Shown: positions 1 through 11,162 of the stretch, one piece after another | Position numbering within the stretch: position 1 is the stretch's first letter | Layout of the letters: each line of letters begins with the position of its first letter | Source: Hydnum rufescens UP504 | Taxonomy: Eukaryota; Basidiomycota; Agaricomycetes; Cantharellales; Hydnaceae | Assembly (NCBI GenBank): GCA_014904985.1 | Contig: MU128938.1 | Location: 69,284-133,283 of the forward strand | DNA: 64,000 nt | Direction: 5' to 3' | Translations under genes and position numbers: made by a program | The notes under the pieces: generated by a model | Database searches by the model: none | Told to the model about the DNA's origin: nothing | Seen by the model: only the letters and a program-made list of their open reading frames with translations

Positions 1-575
1 CGAAACCAACTGAGGGCAAAACCCCAGTCCACTACATCAATCTCCATGTCGTAATGCTCCAACTCAACGTCATAATGCCATGTGGATAGGAACTGCTCTC
101 ACTGGCAACCCAATCATTCATATTAGCGAGCCGCCGGCGTCACACATTCTGATACCATTCCTGCTATTGTTGGGGCATCTGATCCACATAGATCAAATCC
201 ATGCATACGGAATGTAGTATTCAGGTTTCAATGCCAGTGTAGCACTATCCAGAGCATAAGGATCCTATCTGTTGTACAGGAACCTATCATTAACAAACCA
301 ACCAGGGGCTTGTTTGAATCTGAGGGAACTCCAAGGCCAGGAGCCACCATGCATGCTCATTGTAGCATTGCAAGAAACCAAGGTGACCCACGCATTCAAA
401 AGGCGTTAAATTCCGAGTCATGCAGTATGCAGCCACCAACTGCCGCCCACCATGGTTGATTCAAATAATCGATTCACCCCCCACCTCCATACAGTCTGAT
501 ACTTATTTAACCACAGATGGGTTGTACGTTATCAATTTAGAATACACTGGGACCAAAGCTAACTTTATATTGATT
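1..575. other. left edge, no gene resolved; probable 5' part of the KDZ element
   Basis: No convincing coding exon was found. The stretch lies directly upstream of the KDZ transposase exons and may hold their degraded 5' exons or untranslated sequence. The left end of the element is not identifiable and may lie outside the window. Confidence 0.3.
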
Positions 576-2914
576 CTAGGCCCGATATACAGTTTTCTGG
601 CGATGCGTGTTTCATGCAATCGCGTGAGTATGATGAACATGGGGTTCATGACCCTGCTCTCAGTGACTGTCCCCCACGCACTCTATTCATTTCACCAGAG
701 GAGTGTGAGGCTATGAAATGCTACATAGAAGGGAAACGAAACAGCAAAGTCCCAAATGTAGATCGTGAGAATGGCATCGCTGTCGCAAACGAAATATCGG
801 ATCTTTGTGGTGAATCGTTTAATGTGGCGAATGAGGCTCGATCAAAGAGTAAGAAATCGAAATTCAACGATACAGGGCTTGTTGCAGCTGTTTGTCGCCA
901 TGACCGCGTCTGGTACCTTGTCAACATGACAGAGGCTGGCGAAAAGCAATATTATATGTTCGCCATACTGGACAAAATTTTTCAAGAGATTCCAGGGAAC
1001 TTTACAGTGGGATTTCTCCATGATCTCGCATGTCAATATCACAGAAGCATGATGAAGGTACGTTGTCTTGTCATGTATTTCTACCTTGGGTAAATTCGGC
1101 TTAACAAACCATCCGCAGTGGAAGATCCTGCCCAAATGGGCGAACCGTATTCTTTTCGGTCTACCGGCATTGCATGCATACGGGCACCAGTTTGTGTGCC
1201 AGATCACGTATCATCCCCACAAAATCGAAGCCTTCGGACGCACAGATGGCAAGGGGACCGAACGGTTTTGGAACTCTATCAGCCCTTTGATTTGTGTTTG
1301 TTGAGTATCGGGGGTTCATTTGCCATCATCTCAAGTGCCATTAAATGCATACTCATGACTCTGCAGTTTCACCAGCATCTCTATACAATCGATACAAAAC
1401 TCGCATATCTTGATCAACAAAACCTCAAGTGACTAGGCGGATGGCTTAGCCGACGATATCAGGACGCCATGAAAAAGATATCTGAAGCGGGAGTCCAGTT
1501 GGTCGAATTAGGAATACAGCCGTCCCAGTTGGACAACTTGGCACGGGACTGGAACGAGGCGAAACTCTACTACCAGGCCCAAATTCCAAGTGTATCAATC
1601 TTCTCTATTCTTTAAAGTTCCCTGCCGACATTGCTCCACAGGCCATGGGAGGCAAGGGATGGAAAAAGAGATCGAAGGTCTCCTCCGTCTCCGAGACAGT
1701 CTTGAACTCGTTCGAGGCCATATTACCAAGGTCAGACGACAAATCGATGTTCTCGTTAGTGCTGGACGCATCGGCACTCCTCTCAGACTTCAGAATGATG
1801 AACTTAGTGAATTGATGGAGCAGGAACGCATGATCGCGCACCAACTTTCCGCCAAAGAAGACAAACTGCTCAGCAAGTCATTGGACCAGAATCAATTGGA
1901 GATGATGCTGCAGTCCAAATTGTACACCCAACTAATTCAGCTGCGTGCGACACAGACTCAGCTTCAGGATGCCCTTCGTGCCCGGAAACACTCGTACATG
2001 CAGAATATAGGCCATATTCATCTTCACCTAGGTAAGTCTAGTGCCCTCGAATAGGATGTGTTCATTTATACCTTCTGGAAGATCACCAGGCGCAATGCGC
2101 CGCACAAACCGACAAGAAGCTCAAACCCCGGATATATCGACTTTGCCAGAAATTCAATGAGCGTGTCGAACGAGTTCTCTGCAGCTGGGACGAAGCTCCC
2201 ATGCATTGGAAAAAGCCTATTCCTGTGCCTAGTGATGGGATGTTTAACTTAGAATCTGACCACCCAATTCACCAACATTTCGGACCTCTCGATGGTCTCG
2301 ACGGCTCCGTTGGCACTCCTCCGCGTTGGCAAACGGACGAGGCATTCTTTGTGGCAGCCAGTGCCATGGACACACTCAAAGGTGTGCAGCAGGAACTTAA
2401 GGTAATCACTTGAGAGAGGCGGGCACTTCAAGTATGGGCCCATGAGGAAAATGAGGCTATTCTCCATGCGTTACGGGAAGCTGGTGTGTGAAGTCGCACT
2501 ATGTTCGATGGTGCCATTGATCATGAGGCTCTTTTTTCCCCACTACTAGAACATGATGATGTACTCGTATACCACCTTAAACAGAGGAAGGCTGAACACG
2601 ACTATCTTGTAGAACGATGGCGCGGAGCTACAAAACACGTCCCATGTCTTGGTAATCCACCCAACTGGCCGGATTCGCGCAAACATACGACGATAATGAC
2701 TTGGGTGGGTATGGAGGCAAGTTTCCCAGCGGAACATGAGGCGGGACGTGATCTCGATGGCGATGACGTCGATGACTCTGATCTGGAGGATCTTATTAAG
2801 CCGGAACCGCCAGCCCTCCTCATCAGCAAGTTTTCAAGATTGATTGATGGGGAGGATGAGAGATTTGATGATGTAGACTCAGATACGGATGATGTTGACG
2901 TCGATCTTGAATGA
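576..2914 (+). pseudogene. KDZ (Kyakuja-Dileera-Zisupton) transposase, degraded
   Basis: This is the transposase of a KDZ DNA transposon, a superfamily abundant in mushroom genomes. The first exon appears to start after an AG near 575 and reads DACF, then DPALSDCPPRTLF, then FNDTGLVAAVCRHDRVWYL, VGFLHDLACQYHRSMMK. After an intron with donor near 1058 come WANRILFGLPALHAYGHQF, YHPHKIEAFGRTDGKGTERFWNSI, the family's most conserved stretch. A helical, coiled-coil-like segment (about 1660-2030) and a very acidic C-terminus (2740-2914) also fit the family. The frame is broken: a TGA interrupts NLK-LGGWLSRRY near 1430, the join near 1300 does not stay in frame, and stops follow VIT near 2411 and near 2489. 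The copy should be inactive unless spliced in an unseen way. Identification rests on remembered family motifs. Confidence 0.85.
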
Positions 2915-2949
2915 AAAAATTCTTTGTGCTTGCACATTTTTGAAGGCAA

Positions 2950-3245
2950 ATACTGCTATGTGTAGCTACACTGCTTCATTCAATACTCACCCATAGATGT
3001 AGCTACACTAAATAAATCAGGTAGAAACCATGTAGCTACACTATTTGAAGCACTCTATAGGGTGTAGCTACATGACTACCCTGAGGCACACAACTGTAGC
3101 TCCACTAATAGTCTAATTCAAAAATGTAGCAACACTACCCCTGAGCTCCCGGGGGCTCTGCCCCCGGACCCCCAGTGGTGCTACACTTCAGGTTGTGTAG
3201 CTACACTTATTTATATGGAACATTCTGACTGTAGCTCCACAAAGG
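2950..3245 (+). repeat. subterminal array of the palindromic motif TGTAGCTACACT
   Basis: About nine exact or one-to-two-base-variant copies of TGTAGCTACACT occur in under 300 bp right after the transposase stop, for example near 2957, 2998, 3031, 3062, 3094, 3124, 3177, 3193 and 3231. The core GTAGCTAC is a perfect palindrome. Variants include TGTAGCTCCACT and TGTAGCAACACT. Spacing is irregular (about 15-50 bp), which resembles a cluster of protein-binding sites more than a microsatellite. Arrays of subterminal transposase-binding sites are known for several DNA transposon families. That this one binds the KDZ transposase is inference. Confidence 0.7.
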
Positions 3246-3266
3246 TACACATTCAGTCCTACCTTG

Positions 3267-3302
3267 TTAGGTTGACATCCGCACAGGACGAAGTCAACCT
3301 AA
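3267..3302. repeat. perfect 10-bp inverted repeat near the KDZ right boundary
   Basis: TTAGGTTGAC at 3267-3276 is matched by GTCAACCTAA at 3293-3302, giving a perfect 10-bp stem with a 16-nt loop. It sits about 30 bp before the point where block A similarity begins (3333), so it may belong to the transposon's right end. No terminal repeat partner was found at the left. Confidence 0.5.
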
Positions 3303-3332
3303 GGAGGTTGCCGAAATGGGGGGCCTGAGGTG

Positions 3333-3654
3333 CCCTGAATTCAGCCGCTGTTAGAGATGTCCTGGGTGAGAAGCAAGGGATTCTCGTGTGGGCCAATAGG
3401 TCGCGATTGGAACCACATGCAATTTATGGGTTGATGGCCAGATGGTTGTCCCTCCTCTACGACATAACGGTAGCGGACGAGTTTGGAACTCTGTATGCCG
3501 TGTCCGAGGAACGGTATCGTCACAGCTATCAGACATTCGTTCGCGAACGTGGCCGGAGGTTCACGAGAAAGCACTCTCCATGAACTGGGGCGACTGTTTT
3601 AGGTCACAGAAGACACCCAAACATTGGTACTCGGAGTGGAATGATATTTATTAG
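3333..3654 (+). pseudogene. FunK1-type protein kinase, C-terminal fragment (block A)
   Basis: This fragment matches the 3' end of the kinase relic in block B. It reads AIYGLMARWLSLLYDI and, after small frame changes, MNWGDCFRSQKTPKHWYSEWND to a TAG at 3652-3654. The kinase core is missing because similarity starts abruptly at 3333 next to the KDZ element. It is a truncated, non-functional copy. Whether the truncation came from transposon insertion or from the duplication itself cannot be told from this sequence. Confidence 0.6.
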
Positions 3655-4368
3655 CCCCAAATAATATTACATTATGGTGACTAGGATAACTTGGCTAGAA
3701 ATCGGAAAGGTTTAATAGACAAAAAATTCGTCCTGATGGATCTAAGTCGAGGGAATGCTGTTACTGGGAAGATCAACGAATGGTGGAGCTAGCCAAGGGA
3801 GAGATCTATTATCCAATCATAGGAGATCGACGCTGAATCGGGGACCCCAGAAAAGGCGTGAAGACAATTTCCCCGTAGAGCCATTTCATTAGCTTTACAA
3901 CGAAAAATAAGCAGCATTTCCTGCATTATCAATACGTTGGGTCGGAGGAGGAATATCTGTATGTTCATACCACGGTAGGCCGCCAGATGGCGCCGAGAAT
4001 GGTCTGATGCTAAGTTTCCGTAGGCAGGTAATTAGAGGGGGTGATTAACACTTGTCACCGCCACGGATCCCTCCACAAAGGTGGCGACCCCATTGTTGAA
4101 AGGGTCCCCAGAGATGGTTGGTACCAGCTGGTCTTTCGTCGCAATCGAGATCCGAGGGAAGGCTCTCGTCCAAGTGGCCCATATACATAGTCTTAGGATG
4201 GAATCTCTTATTTCTTCGTGCAAGGTCATCGAGATGATTGGTTTGCATAGATATCGTGATACAGATAAGATGTTGGGCACACTCAAAATACGTACTATTT
4301 CAATCGGATCGATACTGAAGCAGGCCACCTTACAATTTTGGATTCGTCCAATTCGGTCGCCGACGCTT
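3655..4368. other. block A spacer with unrecognised conserved minus-strand reading
   Basis: This lies between the kinase relic and the hydratase. On the minus strand all three block copies carry a short peptide-like reading, clearest in block C: YMGHLDESLPSDLDCDE, then SGDSFNNGVAIFVEGSVAV. One-base indels move it between frames in A and B. I do not recognise the family. It could be an exon of a third gene in the duplicated unit or an untranslated region that happens to be open. Confidence 0.3.
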
Positions 4369-5566
4369 TCAAATAAAGATGGTGAGAATGCAATCCATGG
4401 CGCTAGTACGACGGACGCGACATACGTTTGCAAATGCGTTCAGGCCTTCCTATGGTACGACACAAGGAGATGAGATCATTTCATCCAAAGCAAGACAATA
4501 TATTTACACAGACCTTAATATTGTCTCCTACATACACTGCTTGGCTCTCCGAGCTCAGGAGATGGGATCTGTATGCCTCTTCTATGTTTCCATGGCGCAT
4601 CGTCTCATGGATAGCACGTTTAGTACTACGGATAGAGTCCGGCGAATTATCGATGATGGTTTCCGCCAGTTTGATAGCCGTGGGAATGACCTCATTAGGG
4701 GGCACGACGAAATTCACGCTTCGGAACACAAAAGGAAAAGGCATATTACGGGGCTGACACAGAAAAGCAGGACACAGACAGCACTCACAAGCCGAATCGT
4801 TCACGGGCCTCGGCCGCAGATATGATTTTGGCCGTTAGCAGTAGTTCGGCGGCACGCTATATAAATATGAAACTCAGTATCAACGAACTGAGGCAACGAC
4901 CGAGACGGAAATACCTGACGCCCCACTGTTCGGACCAGCCGCTCAAGGCCTCCAGCGCCCACGGTAACCCCTATGTGAGTTTCTGTCTGACCAAACCGAG
5001 CCTTTTCGCTGGCCACGACTAGGTCGCAATTAAGGAGAATTTCAAGGCCTCCGCCATAAGCGTCGCCATTTGCTGCGCCAATGATTGGTTTCAGGATTGA
5101 CGCCGACTCAATCCCCCGAACCCATGCGGGGATAAGAGGCCTTCAACGAATGCGTTATCTGCCCCAGCCAACTGCCTCTCTCTCCACCTACATTCACACC
5201 ATTCAGAAAAAGATATTATTCGTGATTCATTGGAAAATATGGGAGCGTACCTTTCAAATCTGCACCAGCACAGAACAGACGACCAGCGCCGGTGACGATT
5301 AAAGCCCAAAGATCAGGCTCAGCATCGAACCAGCTACCGAAGTGATGGCGAGGAGTATGAGGGAGCTGTCATCCATTCCAATGAAAAATGTTTTCAGCTC
5401 ACTCAAGTACAATAAGTAAATCATCACGAAGGCCGGGGGTCATTGAGTTCATCTGGTTCGGACGATTGAAAGTGATGACGAGGAGATGGGCCGAGGATAG
5501 GACAAAATGACATTTGGCCCATGGCTCGGTGGTGGGTTTTGAGACTCTTGGAGGAGCGTCGGACAT
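4369..5566 (-). pseudogene. enoyl-CoA hydratase/isomerase, copy A (frameshifted)
   Basis: This is a crotonase-fold protein; the family hydrates or isomerises enoyl-CoA thioesters. The start MSDAPPRVSKPTTEPW is followed by HLLVITFNRPNQMNSMTP. The oxyanion-hole region reads LIVTGAGRLFCAGADLK, then SPHGFGGLSRR, and KPIIGAANGDAYGGGLEI with DLVVASEKARFGQTE follows. The C-terminal half is PPNEVIPTAIKLAETI, SIRSTKRAIHET, and a last exon beginning EGLNAFANV after an acceptor near 4450. Length and motif order fit a complete family member of about 300 residues with four or more introns. One base is missing between GLSRRQS and KPIIGAANG near 5095: copy B keeps the base and restores the join there. So copy A is frameshifted, or there is an assembly error at that point. 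Confidence 0.75.
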
Positions 5567-6058
5567 GGGGAGCTTGGAACGGTGCCCGTTGGTCCGTTGC
5601 AGCTTAAAGAGCTGCGGGGAGCCGAACGGCACCGATGCTATTCCGGATACACCTTGAATTAGTGATAATGATCAATTTCTGACTTAGACTGGTCACCGGC
5701 TTACAACTGCCCGAGAAGGTTGCGCACAAGCGAGTGTAAGACTTAGCTAATAAGGTATTGGTAGGGGCGACAAGCGCCAATCTGACTCTAAAGCCTGGTG
5801 CGCTACATATGTAAAGAGTGGTATCACCAGAATACAACAATGGACAGCCCATCAAGCAATGTGGCTCCGTATCTCATGAACAATCATGGAGGAGGGGAGG
5901 GCTCCCGAACCACAGGGTATGGAGTATATGTGAGGGTAAAGCAACAGTGAAAAGATCGGCAAGGTTGTACCTGCTTGCCGAGAGGGTTTAGGATCCCACC
6001 TGGATCATAATAGTGATTAGCCGAAAGGGGGCAGCGGAAGAAGCCGATGCAGACGGAT

Positions 6059-6633
6059 GGGGGTGATTAACACTTGTTCACCGCCACGGATCCCTCCACA
6101 AAGATGGCGACCCCATTGTTGAAAGAGTCCCCAGAGACGGTTGGCAACAACTGGTCTTTCGTCGCACTAGTCTCGTCGCAATCGAGATCCGAGGGAAGGC
6201 TCTCGTCCAAGTGGCCCATATACAATAGTCTAGGATTGGAATCTCTATTTCTTCGTGCAAGGTCATCGAGATGATGGTTGGCATAGATACTCGTGATACA
6301 GATAAGATGTATGGGCACACATCAAAATCTACTATTTCATCGGATGACAGTGAAACAGGCCAGCCTTAGAATTTGGGAATCGTAAAATTCGGTGGCCGAC
6401 GCTTTCAAAATATAAGATAGTGAGAATGCAATCCTGGCGCTAGTACGACGACGCGAATACGTTTGCAATGCGTTCAGGCCTCCTAGTGGGTACGACACAA
6501 GGAGAATTGAAGTCATTTCATCCATAGCAGAAATATATTTACAAGACCTTAATATTTGTCCCCTACATGACACTGCTTGGCTCTCCGAACTCTGGAAATG
6601 GGAATCTGTATGCATCTCCTATGTTTCCATGGC
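6059..6633. repeat. duplicated block, partial copy C
   Basis: This is a third, shorter and more diverged copy of about 4037-4600 in block A. It begins at GGGGTGATTAACACTTG, directly joined to the right end of block A, and stops near 6633 inside the hydratase sequence at TTCCATGGC. It has many more one-base indels than A and B, so it is probably older or drifting freely. It separates block A from the complete kinase relic of block B. Confidence 0.75.
6405..6633 (-). pseudogene. enoyl-CoA hydratase 3' fragment (block C)
   Basis: The last exons of the hydratase seen in copies A and B are recognisable, ending at a TGA at 6405-6407, but several one-base insertions and deletions destroy the frame. 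Sequence homologous to the rest of the gene stops near 6633. It is a remnant with no coding potential. Confidence 0.65.
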
Positions 6634-6795
6634 ACTTCGAGTCGCGGCATCACTAACCACTGGGACTGCCCATCATGTCCTTTCATCTTGTTAGAACCAC
6701 TATTGGTACCCGCCATGGCGACGATGCACTCCAGTTCCGCCCTATCCTCCCCTCCTTTCTGACTTTTTCCATCCAATGAATCCGCTTTGCTAGAG

Positions 6796-8749
6796 ATGAC
6801 CCCTGGCGACAACATCACACAAGGCCAGCTCTTTGAATTCCTAACGGGATGCTGCATCCCTTCCCTCTATTCCCCTGCGTCACTCAACAGCTGGATCATC
6901 AAATCGTTCATCCAATGTCAGTCAGGCTGATCTAAAGCTTGCTGTCAGAGACGAATTGCTAGGCAACATGTCCAAATTCGACCAACTCACCACCTCAAGT
7001 CCAATATCACTAGAAATAATTCAAGAGATTAAGAAACGTCTCCAGACGTGGCCAACTGGCCTCGATGTCCGGTTACTATACAATCACAAAGACAACATGC
7101 GGTCTAGTCCACGATGCCCTCAACCAGGACAAGACATCCCGTTGAAAACCAACATGCGTACGACGGGCATGAATTATTTATCAACGATCCGCGCCACATA
7201 AAAGACTCGGTTGATGGCCCTGCACGTCTGGGGCCCGACCTGGTGTATGTGTCACGGGAGAAAGCGGCAGAGAAGGAGCCAACCTTCAGGTGGAGAGACA
7301 TAGACATCGTAATCGAGGCGAAGAACGATTGGCCTGACCCGATCAAGCAGGCGACGACGTATGCTCGGGGGGCTTTTTTGCTCGAACGGACGCGGTCGTT
7401 CGCTCTTGTCATCGGAGTGAATCAGGGGACGAAGCCGGCTCGCTTCATGTTCTTTCACCGAGGTGGGGTGACCTCATCACCAGAACTCCCCATAATCCCA
7501 AAGGCACAGGACGATCCTGGATTACGGGGCTTCCTCCAGATGATGAAGACGATTTTTGGGTGGAGTAGACCCGAGGACGCTGGCTTCGTTGCCCGAAGAG
7601 TCGGCCAAGGCCCTGCTTTCGGGGCCATTCATGTCCTCTCAGGTCGTACTTGCATACAAGGATATGCTAATCAAGTTGCGATTCTGATGAAGAAGACGTC
7701 AGAATCGGAAATATCGACCCCGCAGCCGGAGATCGCATTGCGGCGGTCTTGGCAGATTGCAGAGACGTAGATGAAAACCCAGGCGAAACTGTCACTTCGA
7801 TTGGCCAGAGCGAAGTCAGGTGCAACTGCGATGTTGGTGTGTGGACGTATTCGCAACCACACGTTGTCTGTGCGCTCACGCCCCTTTCTGCGATTTATTA
7901 TCCAGGGCATTACAACTTGCTTAGCAAGGCACATGCAATTCATCGCGATGTGAGTGAGGGATATATATTAGCTGTGAATGAGAAAGCCACGGAGGATAAC
8001 AAGAAAGTGTTCGAAACGTTGGTTATTCGTCCCGCATAGTGATCGACCATTACTCATAAATTATGGCACACTCGGGATTGAGCTGAAGAAAGGTGAAGTG
8101 CTCAACTGTCGTGGGATCCTTATCGATGGGGACCTGGCAAAGCCAATCGGTTCTCATGGGGGCCTGGAGCCAGGGAAAACAATCTCGGTGGTAGAAAGCA
8201 TCTCATTTCGCAACTCACCCGCCTCATCAGTTTATGGATAATTTAAGGGTACCGTACCCTTTATGTCTATTCGCCTCTTGGAGCGTTGGCTCATCGGCCA
8301 CGATACCCACCACAACCCCAACAATGATCTTGAGTCTGGAGCGTAGGTGGCCCTTATTGGCGGACTAGAGAAAGCCATGGCAAATGACGACGGGAGCGTA
8401 TCTGTGACCGAGAAGGACTGGCTTGCTTCCCTGAATTCAGCCGCTGTTAGAGATGTCCTGGGTTAGAAGCGAGGGATTCTCATCTGGGCTAATAAGTCGC
8501 GATTGGAATCACATGCAATTTATGGGTTGATAGCCAGATGGTTGTCGCCCCTCTACGACATAGGGTGGCGAACGAGTTTGGACCTCTGTATGCCGTGTCG
8601 GAGGAACGGTATCGTCACAGCTATCAGACATTCGTTCGCGAACGTGGCTGGAGGTTCACGAGAAAGCACTCTCCATGAACTGGGGCGACTGCTTTAGGTC
8701 ACAGAAGACACCCAAACATTGGTACTCGGAGTGGAATGATATTTATTAG
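6796..8749 (+). pseudogene. FunK1 fungal-type protein kinase, near full length but broken
   Basis: FunK1 kinases are a large, poorly understood kinase-like family expanded in mushroom-forming fungi. The reading starts MTPGDNITQGQLFEFLTGC at 6796. The N-terminal family region follows: GPDLVYVSREKAAE, DIDIVIEAKNDWPDPIKQ, TYARGAFLLERTRSFALVIGVN, FMFFHRGGVTSSPELP. The catalytic loop reads AIHRDVSEGYILA and the metal-binding position ILIDGDLAKPIG (D in place of the usual DFG context). The C-terminal lobe ends at MNWGDCFRSQKTPKHWYSEW. The reading switches frame near 6920, 7770 and 8040, has a stop after DVLG at about 8464, and the part between the ATP-binding lobe and HRD is unusually short. It is best read as a decayed gene. 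Confidence 0.7.
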
Positions 8750-9475
8750 CCCCAAATAATATTACATTATGGTGACTAGGATAACTTGGCTAGAAATCGG
8801 AAAGGTTTAATAGACAAAAAATTCGTCCTGATGGACCTAAGTCGAGGGGATGCTGTTACTGGGAAGATCAACGAATGGTGGAGCTAGCCAAGGGAGAAAT
8901 CTATTATCCAATAATAGGAGGTCGACGCTGAATCGGGACCCCGGAAAAGGCGTGAAGACAATTTCCCCGTAGAGCCGTTTCATAAGCTTTACAACGAAAA
9001 ATAGGCAGCATTTCCTGCATTATCAATCCGTTGGATCGGAGGAGGAATATCTGTATCTTCATACCACGGTAGGCTGCCAGATGGCGCCGAAAATGGTCTG
9101 ATGCTAAGTTTCCGTAGGCAGGTAATTAGAGGGGGTGATTAACACTTGTCACCGCCACGGATCCCTCCACAAAGATGGCGACCCCATTGTTGAAAGAGTC
9201 CCCAGAGACGGTTGGCACCAACTGGTCTTTCGTCGCACTAGTCTCGTCGCAATCGAGATCCGAGGGAAGGCTCTCGTCCAAGTGGCCCATATACATAGTC
9301 TTAGGATGGAATCTCTATTTCTTCGTGCAAGGTCATCGAGATGATTGGTTTGCATAGATATCGTGATACAGATAAGATGTTGGGCGCACTCAAAATACGT
9401 ACTATTTCAATCGGATCGACAGTGAAATAGGCCACCTTACAATTTGGGATTCGTCCAATTCGGTCGCCGACGCTT
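8750..9475. other. block B spacer, counterpart of 3655-4368
   Basis: This is near-identical to the block A spacer and includes the same unrecognised minus-strand reading (LDESLPSDLDCDE followed by FVEGSVAV across small shifts). No gene is assigned. Confidence 0.3.
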
Positions 9476-10671
9476 TCAAATAAAGATAGTGAGAATGCAA
9501 TCCATGGCGCTAGTACGACGGACGCGACATACGTTTGCAAATGCGTTCAGGCCCTCCTATGGTACGACACAAGGAGATGAGATCATTTCATCCAAAGCAA
9601 GACAATATATTTACACAGACCTTAATATTGTCTCCTACATACACTGCTTGGCTCTCCGAGCTCAGGAGATGGGACCTGTATGCCTCTTCTATGTTTCCAT
9701 GGCGCATCGTCTCATGGATAGCACGTTTAGTACTACGGATAGAGTCCGGCGAATTATCGATGATGGTTTCCGCCAGTTTGATAGCCGTCGGAATGACCTC
9801 ATTAGGGGCACGACGAATTCACGCTTCGGAACACAAAAGGAAAAGGCATATTACGGGGCCGACACAGAAAAGCAGGACACAGACAGCACTCACAAGCCGA
9901 ATCGTTCACGGCCTCGGCCGCAGATATGATTTTGGCTGTTAGCAGTAGTTCGGCCGCACGCTATATAAATATGAAGCTCAGTATCAACGAACTGAGGCAA
10001 CGACCGAGATGGAAATACCTGACGCCCCACTGTTCGGACCAGCCGCTCAAGGCCTCCAGCGCCACGGTAACCCTATGTGAGTTCTGTCTGACCAAACCGA
10101 GCCTTTTCGCTGGCCACGACTAGGTCGCAATTAAGGAGAATTTCAAGGCCTCCGCCATAAGCGTCGCCATTTGCTGCGCCAATGATTGGTTTCAGTGATT
10201 GACGCGACTCAATCCCCCAAACCCATGCGGGGATAAGAGGCCTTCAACGAATGCGTTATCTGCCCCAGCCAACTGCCTCTCTCTCCACCTACATTCACAC
10301 CATTCAGAAAAAGATATTATTCGTGATTCATTGGAAAATATGGGAGCGTACCCTTTCAAATCTGCACCAGCACAGAACAGACGACCAGCGCCGGTGACGA
10401 TTAAAGCCCAAAGATCAGGCTCAGTATCGAACCAGCTACCGAAGTGATGGCGAGGAGTATGAGGGAGCTGTCATCCATTCCAATGACAAATGTTTTCAAC
10501 TCACTCAAGTACAATAAGTAAATCATCACGAAGGCCAGGGGTCATTGAGTTCATCTGGTTCGGACGGTTGAAAGTGATGACGAGGAGATGGGGCCGAGGA
10601 TAGGACAAAATGACATTTGGCCCATGGCTCGGTGGTGGAGTTTTGAGACTCTTGGGAGGAGCGTCGGACAT
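9476..10671 (-). pseudogene. enoyl-CoA hydratase/isomerase, copy B (frameshifted)
   Basis: This copy has the same gene structure as copy A: start at 10669-10671, DLVVASEKARFGQTE conserved, last exon beginning EGLNAF, stop at 9476-9478. Its damage differs from copy A. Extra G bases interrupt the first exon near 10591 and 10655, and a base is missing in the GLSRR codons near 10205, so the protein cannot be read through. Copy A is intact at those sites. Because the lesions are reciprocal, the ancestor before duplication was probably intact, or base-calling errors hit both copies independently. Confidence 0.75.
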
Positions 10672-11162
10672 GGGGAGCTTGGAACGGGGCCCGTTGGCCC
10701 GTTGCAGCTTAAAGAGCTGCGGGGAGCCGGAACGGCACCATGCTATTCCGGATACACCTTGAATTAGTGATAATGATCAATTTATGACTTAGACTGGTCA
10801 CCGGCTTACAACTGCCCGAGAAGGTTGCACACAAGCGAGTGTAAGACTTAGCTAATAAGTATTAGTAGCGGCGACAAGCGCTAATACTGACTCTAAAGCC
10901 TGGTGCGCTACATATGTAAAGAGTGGTATCACCAGAACAATGGACAGCCCATCAAGGCAATGTGGCTCCGTATCTCATGAATCAATCATGGAGGAGGGGA
11001 GGGCGTCCGAACCACAGGGAATAGAGTATATGTGAGGGTAAAGCAACAGTGAAAAGATCGGCAAGGTTGTACCTGCTTGCCGAGAGAGTTTAGGATCCCA
11101 CCTGGATCATAATAGTGTTTAGCCGAAAGGGGGCAGCGGAAGAAGCCGATGCAGACGGATGA

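Larger units (their letters stand above)
3333..6058. repeat. duplicated block, copy A (FunK1 3' end plus enoyl-CoA hydratase)
   Basis: This stretch is nearly the same, base for base, as 8429-11162. Differences are scattered substitutions and mostly one-base indels. The left boundary is sharp: both copies enter at CCCTGAATTCAGCC. In copy A the bases before it belong to the KDZ region, while in copy B the reading continues back into an upstream kinase sequence. The right boundary follows GCAGACGGATG, after which copy A runs into block C. A dot plot would define the ends and identity. Confidence 0.85.
8429..11162. repeat. duplicated block, copy B
   Basis: This is the second copy of the A block, offset by 5096 bp at the left end. 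It extends upstream into the FunK1 relic, so B probably keeps the original junction and A is the truncated derivative. It ends after GCAGACGGATG, where the sequence becomes unique. Confidence 0.85.
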
